The position numbers and the translations under genes were made by a program. From Aplidium turbinatum (Eukaryota > Chordata > Ascidiacea > Aplousobranchia > Polyclinidae), in the NCBI GenBank assembly GCA_918807975.1, contig OU964932.1, positions 5,704,001 through 5,768,000 of the forward strand: a stretch of 64,000 nt of DNA, in the 5' to 3' direction. Shown piece after piece: positions 33,515-45,292 of this stretch; position 1 is the stretch's first letter, and each line of letters begins with the position of its first letter. Below the pieces are notes generated by a model that did not search any database, was not told where the DNA came from, and worked only from the letters and a program-made list of their open reading frames with translations.

Positions 33515-34300
33515 AAGTACTCAGGGCATTTGCTCTAGAGATATTATATTAGCGAATTCTGTTGTCAGCAGCATAGGTGTCGATTTTCTCTTAGAAGAGA
33601 GGAATTCTGGGTGCGCGAGAGTTTTCAAACAGATTTCATTGAGTGTGTGTGTTCGCAAATTCGCAATGGTCAGTCCAAGGCAGAAAGTTAATCTTTTGTC
33701 GTCAATTGAATTTTAACGCCAAAATCAATTTTAAACCAATTTATATAGCCTTCACTTATGACGTCACAAAACTGTTGTTCCTCCTAAAAAAAGCCTAGCC
33801 CCTTCCTTGCTCCCCTGTAAAATGGATTTGGCTACGCCACTAACCCTATCTCTATCATCCCTAACCAAATCTAAGTCTTTAGCAACTACAAACTTTCTGT
33901 TTATAGATTTAGTTAACCATTGTATTTTTTTTCAGATGTAGTTAAGGTGTATGTATATTATTCCTGAAGAGGACATCTTGTGATGTCGAAAACGTTCGAT
34001 ACTTAATTTGTTGCGTAGTTTTATGTTTATGTAAATGTAATAAACTTGAAGATGTTAAACTTGATCATGTTGCTCGGCTTCGTATGCCTATGGTTCAACA
34101 AACCATTTATATATGTTTCTCGGCAGCCAATTGTAGAAGAACGCCCCCATCATCACTACAAACCATTTGTCGTCGTGTAAAGCGTTGGGGCTGAGGGTTT
34201 ATCCTTTTACCATTTCAGATGTTCCCAGACTAAGCTTGATTTAAACCATTAATATGGTTTAATCAAAAATCAATACAGTAGCCTACAGTCAGTGATGTAC
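33515..34300. other. Spacer between two transposons
   Basis: No gene recognised. It holds a single hAT-type end GGCTACGCCACTA at about 33829-33841 with no partner, and on the plus strand at 33963-33995 a CTGAAGAG-GACATC-TTGT-GATGTC-GAAA motif. A GTTTCTCGGCAGCCAATTGT block near 34116 recurs at about 58999 and, inverted, near 59270. Confidence 0.45.
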
Positions 34301-34308
34301 GCGCAATT

Positions 34309-37267
34309 TAGGGTGGCCAAAAAAAATGGAAATTTTTTATTTTTGTTTGCACACCCTCTCATTTGAGGAGGATTCATGAAAAAATGACACTGTGAAAATT
34401 TGAAGTGAATCCGACAAGAGGAAGTGCTCTCCCACCGACCTCAAAGTTTGCTTTCTTTGGCATAATTCGTCAAAATTCCTTGAATATGTGACGTAATTAT
34501 TTTTTGACTTATTTACATTGCAGTTGCAGCATTTTTGTGTAAACCATTGTTTTACTCTGAATTTATGATATAATAAGTGTTTCCACATGCAGAAAAACAG
34601 AAATAATACACAAAATAGATCACATTAACAAGCGTTTGGTATGAAATAAAATGCACCAAACTTTAGCTAAAACCGCATAAAAGTACGTTCACCAGTCACG
34701 ATCGCAACACTTCATGTGACAACACATTGCCCAGAAATTGCAAGAGAAATGTTTGTAAAGAGTCAAGCCATTGGTTGACTTTATTGCACTTGTTGGAAGC
34801 AGCTTTCTGTGGTGCTTGACCACTTGATAGAGGAGCTGGCGCTGTTGTTCATTTTTTGTATGGACTTCATTGAAGTCAGTAGCTAATTTGACTGCCCGCT
34901 CTGCACAATCATTGACGGCTTTGAGATGACGCCAAACTTTGCATGCTTCTTTATAATCATCACGATCACGCCATGTGTCAACAGAAGCAGTGACTCGAAA
35001 AGGTTAAGTGAACGCTATGTTACAAACTGTGCCAAAGAGAGACGTTAAAACTTGACAATTTTGTTTGGGGCAACACGACGAACATCTTCGGGAAATGGGT
35101 CTTTCTTAAGAGCATTAACGATTGCCTTCTTTTCATCATCTGTGTTATTATCACTGAATAAAGGCAGTGCAGCAAGATCCTCACTGATGTACCACAAGCG
35201 CAACCTCAACTTTTTTTTGCCACTTGAGAAATTGCATTGTCAACCTCTTTCTAATCCTCTGTGAGCTGTAACATTGCTAGGTCATTTGTAGGGGCAGATA
35301 TTGATGAAGGTGCTGCAAACCAAAAAGTGGCATAGATGGTAGTAGTTAATATTACTTCATCTGCAACTGTACTGCATGCAAGTGGCAGTGTAATCTTATT
35401 GACCTTCATCTCGTAGTAGACGGCGAAGAACCACACCCCATACAGGCAGCTGACATGGCCCTCAAGAGAGTCAACAAATGGACACCCACTCTCTAGTGTT
35501 GACTCCCTTGAGGGGCTATGTCAGCTGCCTGTATGGGGTGTGGTTCTACGAGATGAAGATCAATAAGGTTACACTGCCACTTGCTTGCAGTACAGTTCTT
35601 GTGAGTGAAAGCTAATATCGCTACCACTGCAAAGACTCACGTTGTTACCAAACTAAAACGCATCCGTCTAGAGCATATAAGAGAATCAAAGCACAAAGGG
35701 AGGCGAAATTCAGCTTCCCAGCTGACCTCAGAAGCTGACTTCACCCAGAGCTTAAGTGCATTATTTGATATTGCACATGCTAACTGGGAATGCCGCATAA
35801 CAATACCAGAAGATTGCCAGTTTTTGATAGACCAAGGTGGTGCATGACAGATACTGATGACAACAGAGGACCCAATGCATCGGCAAGCTGCTGCAAAGTA
35901 TAGAAAGCGCAAAGATGATGAACAGAGGCGCAACGGAAATCGCATTGATCCAGTACCATCAAGTGCTGCTGCTTTCTCATCTGAAAATGATTAGCAAATG
36001 ATGAAGATTCTTCCAGTGACCCACTGTTTGCACCGTAAATCCAAATAACACCAAAACAAAAGAAAACCCAGTAGGAGCAGCCATTACCAAAACGCTGCAT
36101 TATCGATAATCCACTGTTTAATGCAGCACTGAACAGAACTATAACATCAAGTCGTCAAGCAATGATGATCGTCACTCCTGCTCTTGCTGCAGCTGGAATT
36201 GATATAAATGAATTGACAATGTCACATTCCTCTGTCATGAATGCTCGAAACACCTCATGTGAAAGCCTGGCAGCTGCAGTGCTGCAAAAATTTAAACCAA
36301 CAGTTACAGTTCCACTTGTTGTTCATTTTCATGGTAAATATTTGACTAAAATGCCAATGGCACAAAGTGCGAATCTTTGGCCATTGTAGTTTCTGGTATG
36401 CATGTTGAGATACTGCTTGGCATTCCGAAGCTGCCTGTTGGAACGGGATCACTAATGGGCCAAAAAGTAGTGGAATTCACACACGAGTTGTAGCAGAGCA
36501 CTTAGCTGCACTTTGTTTTGACACGACATCAAGCAATACGGGAATCCACACTGGAGCTATCACTGTCATGCAGCAGGCATTTAATCGAAGGCTGCTAGTT
36601 CTTGCATGCCATGATCTCAAAGTCGTCAATGATTGTGCAGAGCGGGCACTGGGCAGTCAAATTAGCTACTGACTTCAATGAAGTCCTTACGGAAAATGAA
36701 CAACAGCGCCAGCTCCTCTATCAGGTGATCGAGCACCACAGAAAGCTGCTTCCAACAAGTGCAAGTAAACGCCAACGTGCCAACAGCTCCATTAAATAAA
36801 ATCAATGGCTTGACTCTTTACAAACATTTCTTTTGCTTTTTCTGGGCAATGTGTTATCACCTGAAGCGTTGCGATTGTGACTGGTGAACGTACTTTTATA
36901 CGGTTTTCGCTAAAGTTCAGTGCATGTAATTTCATTCCAAACGCTTGTTAATGTGATCTATTTTGTGCATTATTTATGTTTTTCTGCATGTGGAAACACT
37001 TATTATATCATAAATTCAGAGTAAAACAATGGTTAACACAAAAATGCTGCAACTGCAATGTAGATAAGTCAAAAAAGAATTACGTCACATATTCAAGGAA
37101 TTTTGATGAATTATGCCAAAGAAAGCAAATTTAGAGGTCGGTGGGAGAGCACTTCCTCTTGTCGGATTCACTTCAAATTTTCACAGTGTCATTTTTTCAT
37201 GAATCCTCCTCAAATGAGAGGGTGTGCAAACAAAAATAAAAAATTTCCATTTTTTTTGGCCACCCTA
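34309..37267 (+). mobile_element. Long-TIR transposon, TAGGGTG group, copy 2
   Basis: Termini TAGGGTGGCCAAAAAAAATG in both orientations; arms of about 450 bp (34309-34760, 36815-37267) share TGCACACCCTCTCATTTGAG and GAAGTGCTCTCCCACCGACC. Flanking 8-mers ACGCGCAA / ACGCGCAT suggest an imperfect 8-bp duplication. The interior on the plus strand keeps transposase pieces: 35605-35847 with LFDIAHANWECRITIPEDCQ and FLIDQ, about 36515-36600 with FDTTSSNTGIHTGAITVMQQ, and about 36680-36780 with an EHHRKLLP ending. Frames are broken. Between 35361 and 35603 part of the coding region is repeated in inverted orientation. Confidence 0.82.
35361..35603. repeat. Internal palindrome in the copy-2 transposon
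   Basis: The left arm at about 35361-35470 (GCAAGTGGCAGTGTAATCTT, CTTCATCTCGTAG, CCACACCCCATACAGGCAGC) reappears inverted at about 35518-35603 (GCTGCCTGTATGGGGTGTGG, CTACGAGATGAAG, AAGGTTACACTGCCACTTGC). An inner pair, CCCTCAAGAGAGTCAAC and GTTGACTCCCTTGAGGG, continues it almost to the centre. Confidence 0.85.
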
Positions 37268-37275
37268 ACGCGCAT

Positions 37276-37726
37276 ACAAAAAATATTGACTCCGTCAGCG
37301 TTAACGCAAACGTTCGAAAGACCATACGCCATATGCGTCAACGTAACTTGTGAAAAAAGTTGGCGGCGGCAGTGCATACACTAGCGTAAACTAATTTTGT
37401 TTGCTAGATGCCAAACATTCACACGGCATAAACCACTCGAAACAAACAAGTTTTATTTTGAATTTCCACGAAGAAACACAAGCATCTGAAAGTGTTCATC
37501 TGACATTTTGCTGTGTTTTGGTTCCAATATGTCTTTGCCCATTGAAAACATTCTTTCAACTGCAGCGCTGGAAGGTATTGGCGTGTTGTAACAAAAAAAG
37601 ACATTAAAAAGTATGCGTTGACGCTATGCGCTAAAAAACCGCGAAAAGTTTACGGCGTACGGTAGCCTCAAGCGCAAACTATCCAAAAAAATGTGGCCGC
37701 AAGTGTTAGCGTAAACAATTTGCGGC
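37276..37726. other. CpG-containing spacer between copies 2 and 3
   Basis: Only about 450 bp separate two long-TIR transposons. The spacer repeats words such as TTAGCGTAAAC and GCGTTGACGC / GCGTCAACG on both strands, suggesting a small inverted-repeat element, but I could not define ends. No gene. Confidence 0.35.
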
Positions 37727-38291
37727 GTATACGTTAGGGTGCCACAGGCGCCCTCACGTGGCCGAAATCACCTGAACTTTTTTTCTGGTGTGACATTTCA
37801 CATATTAAGGCACTTTGCAAAGTTTGATTGAGATTGGACAAAAATTGGATGTGCAGATTGAAAACGAAAGTCTAAACTGAAATACAGTAAAATTAGGGGA
37901 TTTCCCTAGTTTGAACATCAATTTTTTTGCTATTTCTCATCTCTTTCTCAACATTGAAACAAGGTAAATTCAAGAATTAGGTTAGGAGACCAGTGCCAGT
38001 ATGTGAAGATCTCAATTGAGGTCAAGCATGACAGCTCCGCGCCTGTTACATTGATTCACCATCTTGCAACATTGAATCAACATAGCTGGCTTGACCTCAC
38101 TCAGGGTCTTGGAATAATGGCTTTAGTATTTCTTTTTCTGTTGAATCAGTGTTGCAGCGCCCAGGAAAACTTAGTATTAAACCCATGCAAGTTGTGACTG
38201 TGAAAGGCAGGTAGCCTACTGTAAGAAAGGGTTATGTTACCTTCGCTTCTTGCAGGAAAGGCTAATAATGTTGCAAAACCTATTAAACCGA

Positions 38292-41200
38292 GAGCCTACG
38301 ACAGAAGATTTCACCCCATAAGGTACAAAAGGTTTGACCCCTTGAAGTTACTGGGGTCAACCATGTCACTCACAAAAAGTATGGAAGATTGACCGCACCG
38401 GGTGGATCTGGACGCTAGAGCCCCCTAAAAAGCCCAAAAAGGGGGTTAATTTCACCCCATAAGGTACATGGACCAAACTTGGTGAATACGAAGTTTTATG
38501 TCAGGACATCACAAAAATATCAAATCTAACAATATTTTCGAGTGGAAAGGTGATGTAAGACCCCCCCGAAAGTGACCCCCCGGGGGGTTAATTTCACCCC
38601 ATAAAGTACATGGACCAAAGTTGGTCAAAACGAAGTCTTATGTCAGGACATCACAAAAATATCAAATCTAACAATATTTTCGGGTGGAAAGGTGATGTAA
38701 GATGCCTTCAAAGTGACTTCCCTTAATGTGACCCCCTCGGAAGGTTTATTTTACCCCATAAAGTACATGGACTAAACTTGGTCAAAATGAAGTCTTATGT
38801 CAGGACATCACAAAAATATCAAATCTAACAATATTTTCGGGTGGAAAGGTGATGTAAGATGACTTCAAAGTGACTTCCCGTAATGTGACCCCGTCGGAAG
38901 GTGTATTTCACCCCATAAAGTACATGGACCAAACTTGGTCAAAACGAAGTCTTATGTCAGGACATCACAAAAATATCAAATCTAACAATAGTTTTGGGAA
39001 GAAAGATAATGTAAGACTCCCCCAAAGTGACCCCCCAGGGGGTTAATTGCACACCATAAGGTAGGCTACATGGACTAAAGTAGGTTAAATCGAAGTCTTA
39101 TTTCACGACATAACAAAAATATCAAATCTAACAATATTTTTGGGTGGAAAGGTGATGTAAGATGTCATCAAAGTAACCCCCAGAGGGTTTATTTCATCAT
39201 AGAGTACATGGACCAAACGTGGTCAAAACGAAGTCTTATAGGTCCTAGGACACCACAAAATATCAAATCTAACAATACTCTCAGTTGGGAAGATGATAAA
39301 AGACCTACCCAAAAGTGAATCTCCTCCTATAGTTTAATTTACTTCATTCCTTACTCGAACCAACCTTGGTGTAACGGAAGTGCTATGCCAGGACAGTACC
39401 AATGGATTAAATCTAAAAATATTTTTTTATAGGTTTTGGTGAAATACATTCACAAGCTGTCCCATGATGCATGAAATGGAACTATAGCCTAATTTACAAA
39501 AAGTTTTTGTATAAATCATATTCAGTCAATCGAAAAAAGGCAACAGGACATGACAATACATGGCTTTGTAACACCAAAAACAGAAAGTACATGAGAAGCA
39601 TATAGGCTACAGTCATGGGCACCGATCGCTCTCTAAGATTGGTGGGGACATTTACTAGGAAAGAAAGGGCAGACGAGCGAAGCGAGCTGAAAGATTGGGG
39701 TCTGTTCAACAAACAAACAAATAGGCCTACAGTAGATAGGCTACAAGTCTAATGCGATGTATTTTAATTGTCAGTGTCAGCATTGGACAGCAGAAGTCTA
39801 AAAACTGCAACTCGGCAACAAGTCTCCGTCGAATTAAAAACGAAGTCTTGGTTGATCCTTGGCTTGTAATGAAGGTTGATCGAATTCAAAACTTTATTGT
39901 GCACATAGCAGACCATTGCATGATTTGGCCGTTTCTGTGTCATGGTAGATCGTAACAAAGTTTTGATACGTCGCAAAGTTGAAAATGAGCGTTCAGCTGA
40001 ACACGAGCGGGCTGGTGATATGAGCAAAAGTTCCACTTGCGGAAACATTTGCCGAACAGCGGATGGTATCTTCTTGAATATCATTCGAAAATCTTGTGCA
40101 AGGGACTTTGTGTCAAAGAACTGAAGATAATCGTCTACCAAATGTCATTGTAGCTTTCCACTAAAGAGTGATTCTTGTAGAATTTTGTAGTGCTCAAGAT
40201 CGGTCGACTTGAAATAGTCAGTAAGATTTTGCTGCGAGCTGTCAATGACTGCAAAATACTCTGACCGATCGATCTTGAAGTTTAAGAGGTTGACCATGGC
40301 CATGTCCATACTGAAGACGATTTGGAACGTGACAAGTCTTTTAAAAATTGGGTAGGGTAAGAGTTTTTTCAATTGAAAAAAAGCTGCCTGCCAGCCTTCC
40401 AACTGCTAATTTTCCTATATACAATTTTTTGCCAAACCGGTAAAGACATTTCAGCAGCTCTTAACCTCAATGTAATAATAACTGAAAAAATAGCTTTTTC
40501 CTTATACAAAAGTAACACAAGCTACACTTACTGCACTACATGCTTGTACGACTCTTTCAAAGTAATTCTAAAACGTTGCACTGTGTGGCCCTGGCGTAAC
40601 CAAATTAAATACAATTTGCGAGTTACACCAGGGTTTCTCTGCCTAATAAAACATTTCTACTACGGTTGGGGCTTCCTCGCATAAAACAAAAATGTTGTCC
40701 CCTCCTTTCAATATATTTTAAACGTTTGACTGGTAAAATTGTGACATTCGGGTAATATTTTCCCTTTTACGTTACAAAAATAATGTAAAAAGATGATGGG
40801 GGCATGTAAAAAGATGGTGGAGACATGTAAAAAGATGGTGGGGACATGTCCCCACTGTCCTATAGGAATCGGCGCCCGTGGCCACAGTAGCCAGAAAATT
40901 GATCCAAGATCTTGATACGACCACTAAATGTTGACTTAATTGAACAACTGACTATCCAAATAAGACGAAGAAAGTGAAAGCGACAGCAGTGACAATGAAG
41001 AATAAAGAAACGACCGTTTACATTTACACAAACAATCTCTTTATGAATGAACAGTTACAATAACTGATTAGAGACATGAAGCAAATAGCATTAAACAAAA
41101 ATTTACTACATTGGGTTTATTGGGTTATTTATTGTAGCAGCTGGAAAATGTTCATTACTGCCTGAATTAACGTTCCAAATGGTTCACTTCGAAACGTTTT

Positions 41201-42615
41201 GATTTGGATAGTCAGTTGTTCGATTAATTCAACATTTAGTGGTCGTATCAAGATCTTTGATCAATTTTCTGGCTACTGTAGCCTATATGCTTCTCATGTA
41301 CTTTCTGTTTTTGGTGTTACAAAGCCATGTATTGTCATGTCCTGTTGCCTTTTTTCGATTGACTGAACATGATTTATGCAAAAACTTTTTGTAAATTAGG
41401 CTATAGTTTCATTTCATGCATCATGGGACAGCTTGTGAATGTATTTCACCAAAACCTAAATAAAAATATTTTTAGATTTAATCCATTGGTACTGTCCTGG
41501 CATAGCACTTCCGTTACACCAAGGTTGGTTCGAGTAAGGAATGAAATAAATTAAACTATAGGAGGAGATTCACTTTTGGGTAGGTCTTTTATCATCTTCC
41601 CAACTGAGAGTATTGTTAGATTTGATATTTTGTGGTGTCCTAGGACCTATAAGACTTCGTTTTGACCACGTTTGGTCCATGTACTCTATGATGAAATAAA
41701 CCCTCTGGGGGTTACTTTGATGACATCTTACATCACCTTTCCACCCAAAAATATTGTTAGATTTGATATTTTTGTTATGCCGTGAAATAAGACTTCGATT
41801 TAACCGTGATCCATGATTTAACCTACTTTAGTCCATGTAGCCTACCTTATGGTGTGCAATTAATCCCCTGGGGGGTCATTTTAGGGGGAGTCTTACATCA
41901 TCTTTCCTCCCAAAACTATTGTTAGATTTGATATTTTTGTGATGTCCTGACATAAGACTTCGTTTTGACCAAGTTTGGTCCATGCACTTTATGGGGTGAA
42001 ATACACCTTCCGAGGGGGTCACATTAAGGTAAGTCACTTTGAAGTCATCTTACATCACTTTTCCACCCGAAAATATTGTTAGATTTGATATTTTTGTGAT
42101 GTCCTGACATAAGACTTCATTTTGACCAAGTTTGGTCCATGTACTTTATGGGGTGAAATACACCTTCCGAGGGGGTCACATTAAGGGAAGTCACTTTGAA
42201 GGCATCTTACATCACCTTTCCACCCGAAAATATTGTTAGATTTGATATTTTTGTGATGTCCTGACATAAGGCTTCGTTTTGACCAACTTTGGTTTATGTA
42301 CTTTATGGGGTGAAATTAACCCCCCGGGGGGTCACTTTCGGGGGGGTCTTACATCACCTTTCCACTCGAAAATATTGTTAGATTTGATATTTTTGTGATG
42401 TCCTGACATAGAACTTCGTTTTCACCAAGTTTGGTCCATGTACCTTATGGGGTGAAATTAACCCCCTTTTTGGGCTTTTTAGGGGGCTCTAGCGTCCAGA
42501 TCCACCCGGTGCGGTCAATCTTCCATACTTTTTGTGAGTGACATGGTTGACCCCAGTAACTTCAAGGGGTCAAACCTTTTGTACCTTATGGGGTGAAATC
42601 TTCTGTCGTAGGCTC
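38292..42615. repeat. Giant inverted array of about 150-bp satellite units
   Basis: The left arm runs 38292-39613 and continues at 40881-40975; the right arm is about 41197-42615, inverted. Each arm has six or seven tandem units of roughly 140-160 bp, each containing TTCACCCCATAAAGTACATG, GACCAAACTTGGTCAAAACG, TGTCAGGACATCACAAAAAT, ATCAAATCTAACAATATTTT and GGTGGAAAGGTGATGTAAGA. The outer end is GAGCCTACGACAGAAG on both sides. The loop (about 40976-41196) is unique. The arms match closely, so a transcript would fold into about 1.4 kb of double-stranded RNA. Confidence 0.9.
39614..40880 (-). mobile_element. hAT transposon inserted in the satellite hairpin
   Basis: 1267 bp, ends CATGGGCACCGAT and, inverted, CACGGGCGCCGAT, with 8-bp target duplications GCTACAGT / GCCACAGT (7 of 8) at 39606-39613 and 40881-40888. 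The minus strand has two hAT pieces: 40145-40402 (FSMDMAMVNLLNFKIDRSEY) and 39764-40141 with SCSAERSFSTLRRIKTLLRS then TMTQKR, the C-terminal dimerisation motif. No N-terminal zinc finger or full catalytic core remains, so it is defective. It interrupts only the left arm; the right arm preserves the uninterrupted sequence, so the insertion came after the inverted array formed. Confidence 0.87.
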
Positions 42616-43109
42616 CCAGACTATATGGTTGTATTGTTTTTTAGGTTATTCTACTAATGATAATTAATACGGTAGTGCTTTTACAAATCGGTCTGGTTAG
42701 TATTACAATAATGAACAGCCAGTCTCAGAATGCTGAGAAACAGTATCTTCTTCTTTCTACTATTCCAACGAAAGATGATCAGAAAATCAAGGGAAGTAAA
42801 CTGCCAACTTATCATCAAGTGATTTTAGCTTTCTTGCCTTTAAGCAGGAGCTTGAATCTCAAAATCCCACGAAAAGGAAAATCCAAATATCAGTAGATGC
42901 AGCAAACGAGACAGTGAAGGACATCTTAACGTTTTACTACAAAGCTAATATTCCAACAATTCATCCAAAAAAATGGCTCAAAAAATTCAATCTTTTCGAG
43001 ATGAAATGAGTCTTATCTTCAAAATTCAGATCGAATGCTTCCATAGGAGTGATGGAAAGCAATCGGAAAGGATTAAGGAATTTAAAAAGAAACTTCAATT
43101 GACCTTTCC

Positions 43110-44084
43110 TTGACCTGGCCTCGCGATGTAATGAAGAAGATGTCAATTGAGGAAGATAAAGAATTATTGTGGAGCATGCAAACTACCAGAGAGGCGTCAA
43201 TGGCAGGGAGAGACAATGCTTTGCGTAAAACGTTGAAACGAAAACATTCTAGAAAAGAAGCAGAAGTGCAAAGGAAAGAAAAAGAAATAAAACGACAAGA
43301 GGCTGAATCCAGCAGCAAAAGTAACATTTCGCTTTCTTCTAGCGATGATACCAGTGATGAAGTGACTGCAGTTTACACTGCCGAGCCTTCTACATCCACA
43401 GGAAGTAAAAGGAGTCACCGTCGAGTTGTAAAAACCGGTACCGCAATATTTGTACCACATGACATTTTACGATCACCTGGTTTAGTGGCCACAAGTTTAC
43501 GAAACAGAATAACACCAATTGCATTATCTGCAACACTACACTCGTTAATCAAGAGTTGTTCTGGTGAAACTATTCGCGTAAACTTAAACTACATGACGGC
43601 TCAAAGGTATAGAGTTGAAACGATTTTCAATATTTCTGAAGCGGTTAAAAAAGGTTGGGTACCTCCTGAAGTTGGAACCATTCATTGGGATGGTAAAATG
43701 ATGGAGTCACTAACAAACCCTAATAAGCAAGTTGATAGGCTTCCAATATTACTATCAGGTATTGGAGGCTCAAAACTGCTTGGTGTTCCTTATTTGCCTG
43801 CACAAACATCCGATCCAAAAGGAAAGCAAATAGCCAATGCAAGCATGGAATTGTTAAACAATTGGAACTGTAGGCCTACTGCATGTCTTGCTGCAATGGT
43901 GTTTGACACCACAAGTAGCAATACGGGCCACAAAACTGCGGCCTGTATCCAAATACAAGATCATCTTGGAAAAGGCCTACTTTGGGCAGCATGCAGGCAT
44001 CATATTGGGGAGATAATACTGACGCATGTTTGGGAAGAACTCAAAATAGAAAGCAGCAGTGGACCCAACATTTCATCTCAATAG
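43110..44084 (+). CDS. Transposase, catalytic part (324 aa), TAGGGTG-group
   Basis: Long open frame in copy 3. N-terminal: WPRDVMKKMSIEEDKELLWS and a Lys/Glu-rich coiled-coil-like stretch (residues 45-75), then a Ser/Asp-rich linker. Middle: PHDILRSPGLVATSLRNRIT and LNYMTAQRYR. Then the conserved core: TIHWDGKMMESLTNP (a likely first acidic residue), VDRLPILLSGIGG, LLGVPYLP, MVFDTTSSNTGHKTAACIQI (a likely second acidic residue), LLWAACRHHIGEIILTHVWE and a SSSGPNI ending. The D-G-K and FDTT-SNTG motifs look like the strands of an RNase H-like DDE fold, but that is inference. The sequence after SSGP, where relatives continue, is missing, so the protein is truncated. I cannot give a superfamily name. 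In-frame ATGs make the true start uncertain. Confidence 0.72.
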   Translation: MTWPRDVMKKMSIEEDKELLWSMQTTREASMAGRDNALRKTLKRKHSRKEAEVQRKEKEIKRQEAESSSKSNISLSSSDDTSDEVTAVYTAEPSTSTGSKRSHRRVVKTGTAIFVPHDILRSPGLVATSLRNRITPIALSATLHSLIKSCSGETIRVNLNYMTAQRYRVETIFNISEAVKKGWVPPEVGTIHWDGKMMESLTNPNKQVDRLPILLSGIGGSKLLGVPYLPAQTSDPKGKQIANASMELLNNWNCRPTACLAAMVFDTTSSNTGHKTAACIQIQDHLGKGLLWAACRHHIGEIILTHVWEELKIESSSGPNISSQ

Positions 44085-44467
44085 GCATTTTCTTTACATG
44101 GATCCTTTTTTATAATGCATGAAACCTCATATTTTTACGCATTTTTCATAAATTGTTGAACATATACAATTGACACATGGTCTGTACGATTGTAAATTAG
44201 TAAGTAAGTTCACCAGAAAGTGTTCGAAGTTCAAATACTCCGTAACTGAGAAGAAATGTCTGAGTTTTGATGATCTAGAGAGGATTTTACTATTGAAATT
44301 GTGCAAATTTACCTTTAAAAACTTTAAACTTAATCTGCACGTCCAAATTTTATCAAAACTTATTAAAATTTCTCACATATGCTTTTTTTACCAAGTGTCA
44401 CATATAAAAAAAAGTTCAGGTGTATCGGACGAAATTTTAATTTTTGAGGGGCGCCTGTGGCACCCTA

Positions 44468-45292
44468 GTATACGTACATCTCTGCCTACAGCACATTCTG
44501 AAGTCTGAACTCAAGTGTTAACTCTTGGGAAAAAAATAGGTAGAATACCTTAACATATTAACGTCCACTTTGTAGAGTACAAGTCAATTCAAAGAGAAAC
44601 AAGAATTTATTTGTTAAACTTCCATGTTAGATCAACTACAACATAAATAGTTTTCAAAGTTTTTCTGGTCACGCTTGAAATTATCTTGGGTTTGAAAATT
44701 ATCTTGGGTTATCTTTGCCTTTGGTCCAGCTTGAAATTAGCTTAACTCTTGGGTTTGGAGTTGGACTTTCGGAACAGGGCTGCCAGATCAAAATTGCAAA
44801 AAAAAGCCAAATTTGACTAAAAGTCCAGCCAAAATGAAAATAAAAAAGCCAAATATCTTTTGAGAAAAGCCAAAAAAAAGCCAACAAAGCACGACTATCA
44901 AGTACTAAAAACAATTTATCATCACATACTTGGTGTTATTAAATGGACAAATTAACAGCACAAAACACGTTTTACCTCGTAGGATGCAGAGAGCATAGCC
45001 AGAATGAAAATATGTTTGGCTAAGAAAAGGCTCTTCAAAATATTCTTGAACTAAAAAGTATTGAAATAATGGTTAAGGACCTAAAAAACAAAAAACTGCT
45101 ACACATTCAAAATAACCTTACAATTTAGGAGAGGGGCAATTACACTCTTCCCCTTGCAAGGTGCACCCAACATATAAGCGGAAACATTTGGTGCTGGCAT
45201 GAAATTATGAATCATATTTTTAAAAAAATTACAAAAACGATTTAAAGTCAACAGTAGAGTCTTGCATGATTTCACTTTGCGTGTACATTAGG
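44468..45292. other. Spacer with A-rich repeat
   Basis: No gene recognised. At about 44770-44885 the word AAAAAGCCAAA recurs several times (low complexity). Confidence 0.4.

Larger units (their letters stand above)
37735..44467 (+). mobile_element. Long-TIR transposon, TAGGGTG group, copy 3 (6.7 kb)
   Basis: Termini TAGGGTGCCACAGGCGCCC in both orientations, with perfect 8-bp target duplications GTATACGT at 37727-37734 and 44468-44475. The outer arms diverge quickly but share CACCTGAACTTTTTTT and GTGCAGATT. The interior contains a giant inverted satellite array (38292-42615), a hAT insertion inside that array (39614-40880) and a transposase region on the plus strand (about 42657-44084), of which the last 324 codons are open. 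The start of the transposase region (about 42714-43110) is broken by frame changes. This is the best-preserved member of the group in the window. Confidence 0.88.

Noticed and set aside
38292-42615. CRISPR-like array
   Set aside because: The 140-160 bp units have no unique spacers, are mirrored and lie in eukaryotic transposon DNA; they are satellite-type repeats.
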